DNA of 6,320 bases from Deltaproteobacteria bacterium (GTDB lineage Bacteria > Desulfobacterota > DSM-4660 > Desulfatiglandales > HGW-15), in contig DAOVAK010000172.1 of NCBI GenBank assembly GCA_030671095.1, positions 1 through 6,320 of the forward strand, read 5' to 3'. Below the pieces are notes generated by a model. That model saw only the letters and a list, made by a program, of their open reading frames with translations. It had not been told where the DNA came from and did not search any database. The position numbers were made by a program, and so were the translations under genes. Of the stretch, positions 6,027-6,320 are shown piece after piece. The first letter of the stretch is position 1, and every line of letters begins with the position of its first letter.

Positions 6027-6173
6027 GGAACTAAATTGACCCCCTCCCCGCCCGCCTCGCCTGAGCGAGAGCGATGGCGGGCAGGCCCAACCCTCCCCCT
6101 TCCCCGCTAAGACGCGGGATCTTCGACAAGGGGGAGGGCGGGGTGGGGGTGGATGTCACTTTGGGGAACTAAA
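6027..6173. repeat. GC-rich Y-shaped palindromic repeat with 9-bp flanking direct repeats
   Basis: A T-T mismatched stem pairs 6040-6050 with 6139-6149. It encloses two arms. Arm 1 pairs CCCGCC (6051-6056) with GGCGGG (6076-6081) and continues as TCGC/GCGA. Arm 2 pairs 6091-6101 with 6128-6138 over 11 perfect base pairs and contains a CCCGC/GCGGG hairpin (6103-6118). The result is a three-way junction. GGAACTAAA occurs on both sides (6027-6035 and 6165-6173), which resembles a target-site duplication. The repeat core with termini AAATTGACCCCC and GTCACTTT spans 6033-6162. No protein is encoded. I interpret it as a MITE-like non-autonomous element; mobility is not shown. Confidence 0.7.
6130..6149 (+). 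other. G-quadruplex motif upstream of rpsU
   Basis: The + strand reads G5-A-G3-C-G4-T-G5, four G-tracts separated by three single-base loops, the most favourable class of quadruplex-forming pattern. It ends 48 bases before the rpsU start codon and would be in the mRNA if transcription begins upstream of the repeat. It competes with the duplex stems of the same repeat. Formation in the cell is not demonstrated. Confidence 0.6.
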
Positions 6174-6197
6174 GTCACTAAACAGAGAGATGGGGTT

Positions 6198-6320
6198 ATG
6201 AAAGTTATTGTACAAAACAATCAGATCGAAAAAGCCATAAGAGATCTCAAGAAGAAATTGACCAAGGAAGGGTTTTTCTCTGAGATCAAAGAACGGCGGT
6301 TTTATGATAAACCGAGTGTC
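6198..6320 (+). CDS. rpsU: 30S ribosomal protein bS21, 3' partial
   Basis: The first 41 residues are visible (MKVIVQNNQIEKAIRDLKKK, then LTKEGFFSEIKERRFYDKPSV) and the gene runs off the window. The pattern is bS21: a VIV start, an ALRRFK-like basic helix (EKAIRDLKKKL), and the KERRFYDKPS signature. bS21 is normally about 60-70 residues, so roughly a third is missing. It binds the 30S platform near the anti-Shine-Dalgarno region and helps initiation. The ATG at 6198 is preceded by GAGAG (6185-6189) at suitable spacing, a moderate ribosome binding site. No good promoter lies between the repeat and the gene, so its transcript may include the GC-rich repeat. Confidence 0.93.
   Translation, partial: MKVIVQNNQIEKAIRDLKKKLTKEGFFSEIKERRFYDKPSV

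Noticed and set aside
6027..6173. CRISPR or tandem repeat array in the GC-rich interval
   Set aside because: The structure is one nested palindrome with two arms, with no regularly spaced direct repeats or spacers.

Overview
The window is about 6.3 kb of chromosomal bacterial DNA with every convincing gene on the + strand. It most likely comes from a Desulfobacterota-type ('deltaproteobacterial') organism. That guess rests on protein style: a very long PilY1 with calcium-loop inserts, an RlmD-type rRNA methyltransferase with an iron-sulfur motif, and an S21 sequence of the kind I associate with that group. It is an inference, not a database result.

Layout. (1) 2-3775: the 3' part of a pilY1 gene, a type IV pilus tip-associated adhesin and assembly factor. 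Its 5' end lies off the window. It closes with tandem stops and a strong hairpin terminator. (2) 3846-4082: a non-coding gap with a weak promoter candidate and a palindromic intergenic repeat. (3) 4083-5471: rlmD, a TRAM/4Fe-4S/SAM methyltransferase for a 23S rRNA uridine. (4) 5472-5976: a compact, self-contained transcription unit that ordinary annotation would probably leave blank. It has a near-consensus sigma70 promoter, a roughly 200-nt structured leader, a hairpin that pairs with both the Shine-Dalgarno and the GTG start of a serine-rich 10-codon ORF, an exceptionally strong Shine-Dalgarno before an unrecognised 48-residue cysteine-containing basic peptide, and a strong intrinsic terminator. 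(5) 6027-6173: a GC-rich Y-shaped palindromic repeat flanked by 9-bp direct repeats, containing a four-tract G-quadruplex motif on the coding strand. (6) 6198-6320: the first 41 codons of rpsU (ribosomal protein bS21).

How the parts relate. PilY1 is unrelated in function to what follows and is separated by a terminator. RlmD and bS21 both concern the ribosome, but no operon is evident because the small-peptide unit with its own promoter and terminator lies between them. The most interesting items are that unit and the repeat family. The pilY1 terminator (3797-3842) and the repeat before rpsU (6033-6162) share the same termini in opposite orientation, so they look like a short and a long member of one family, one serving as a terminator and the other placed in the likely 5' leader of a ribosomal protein gene.
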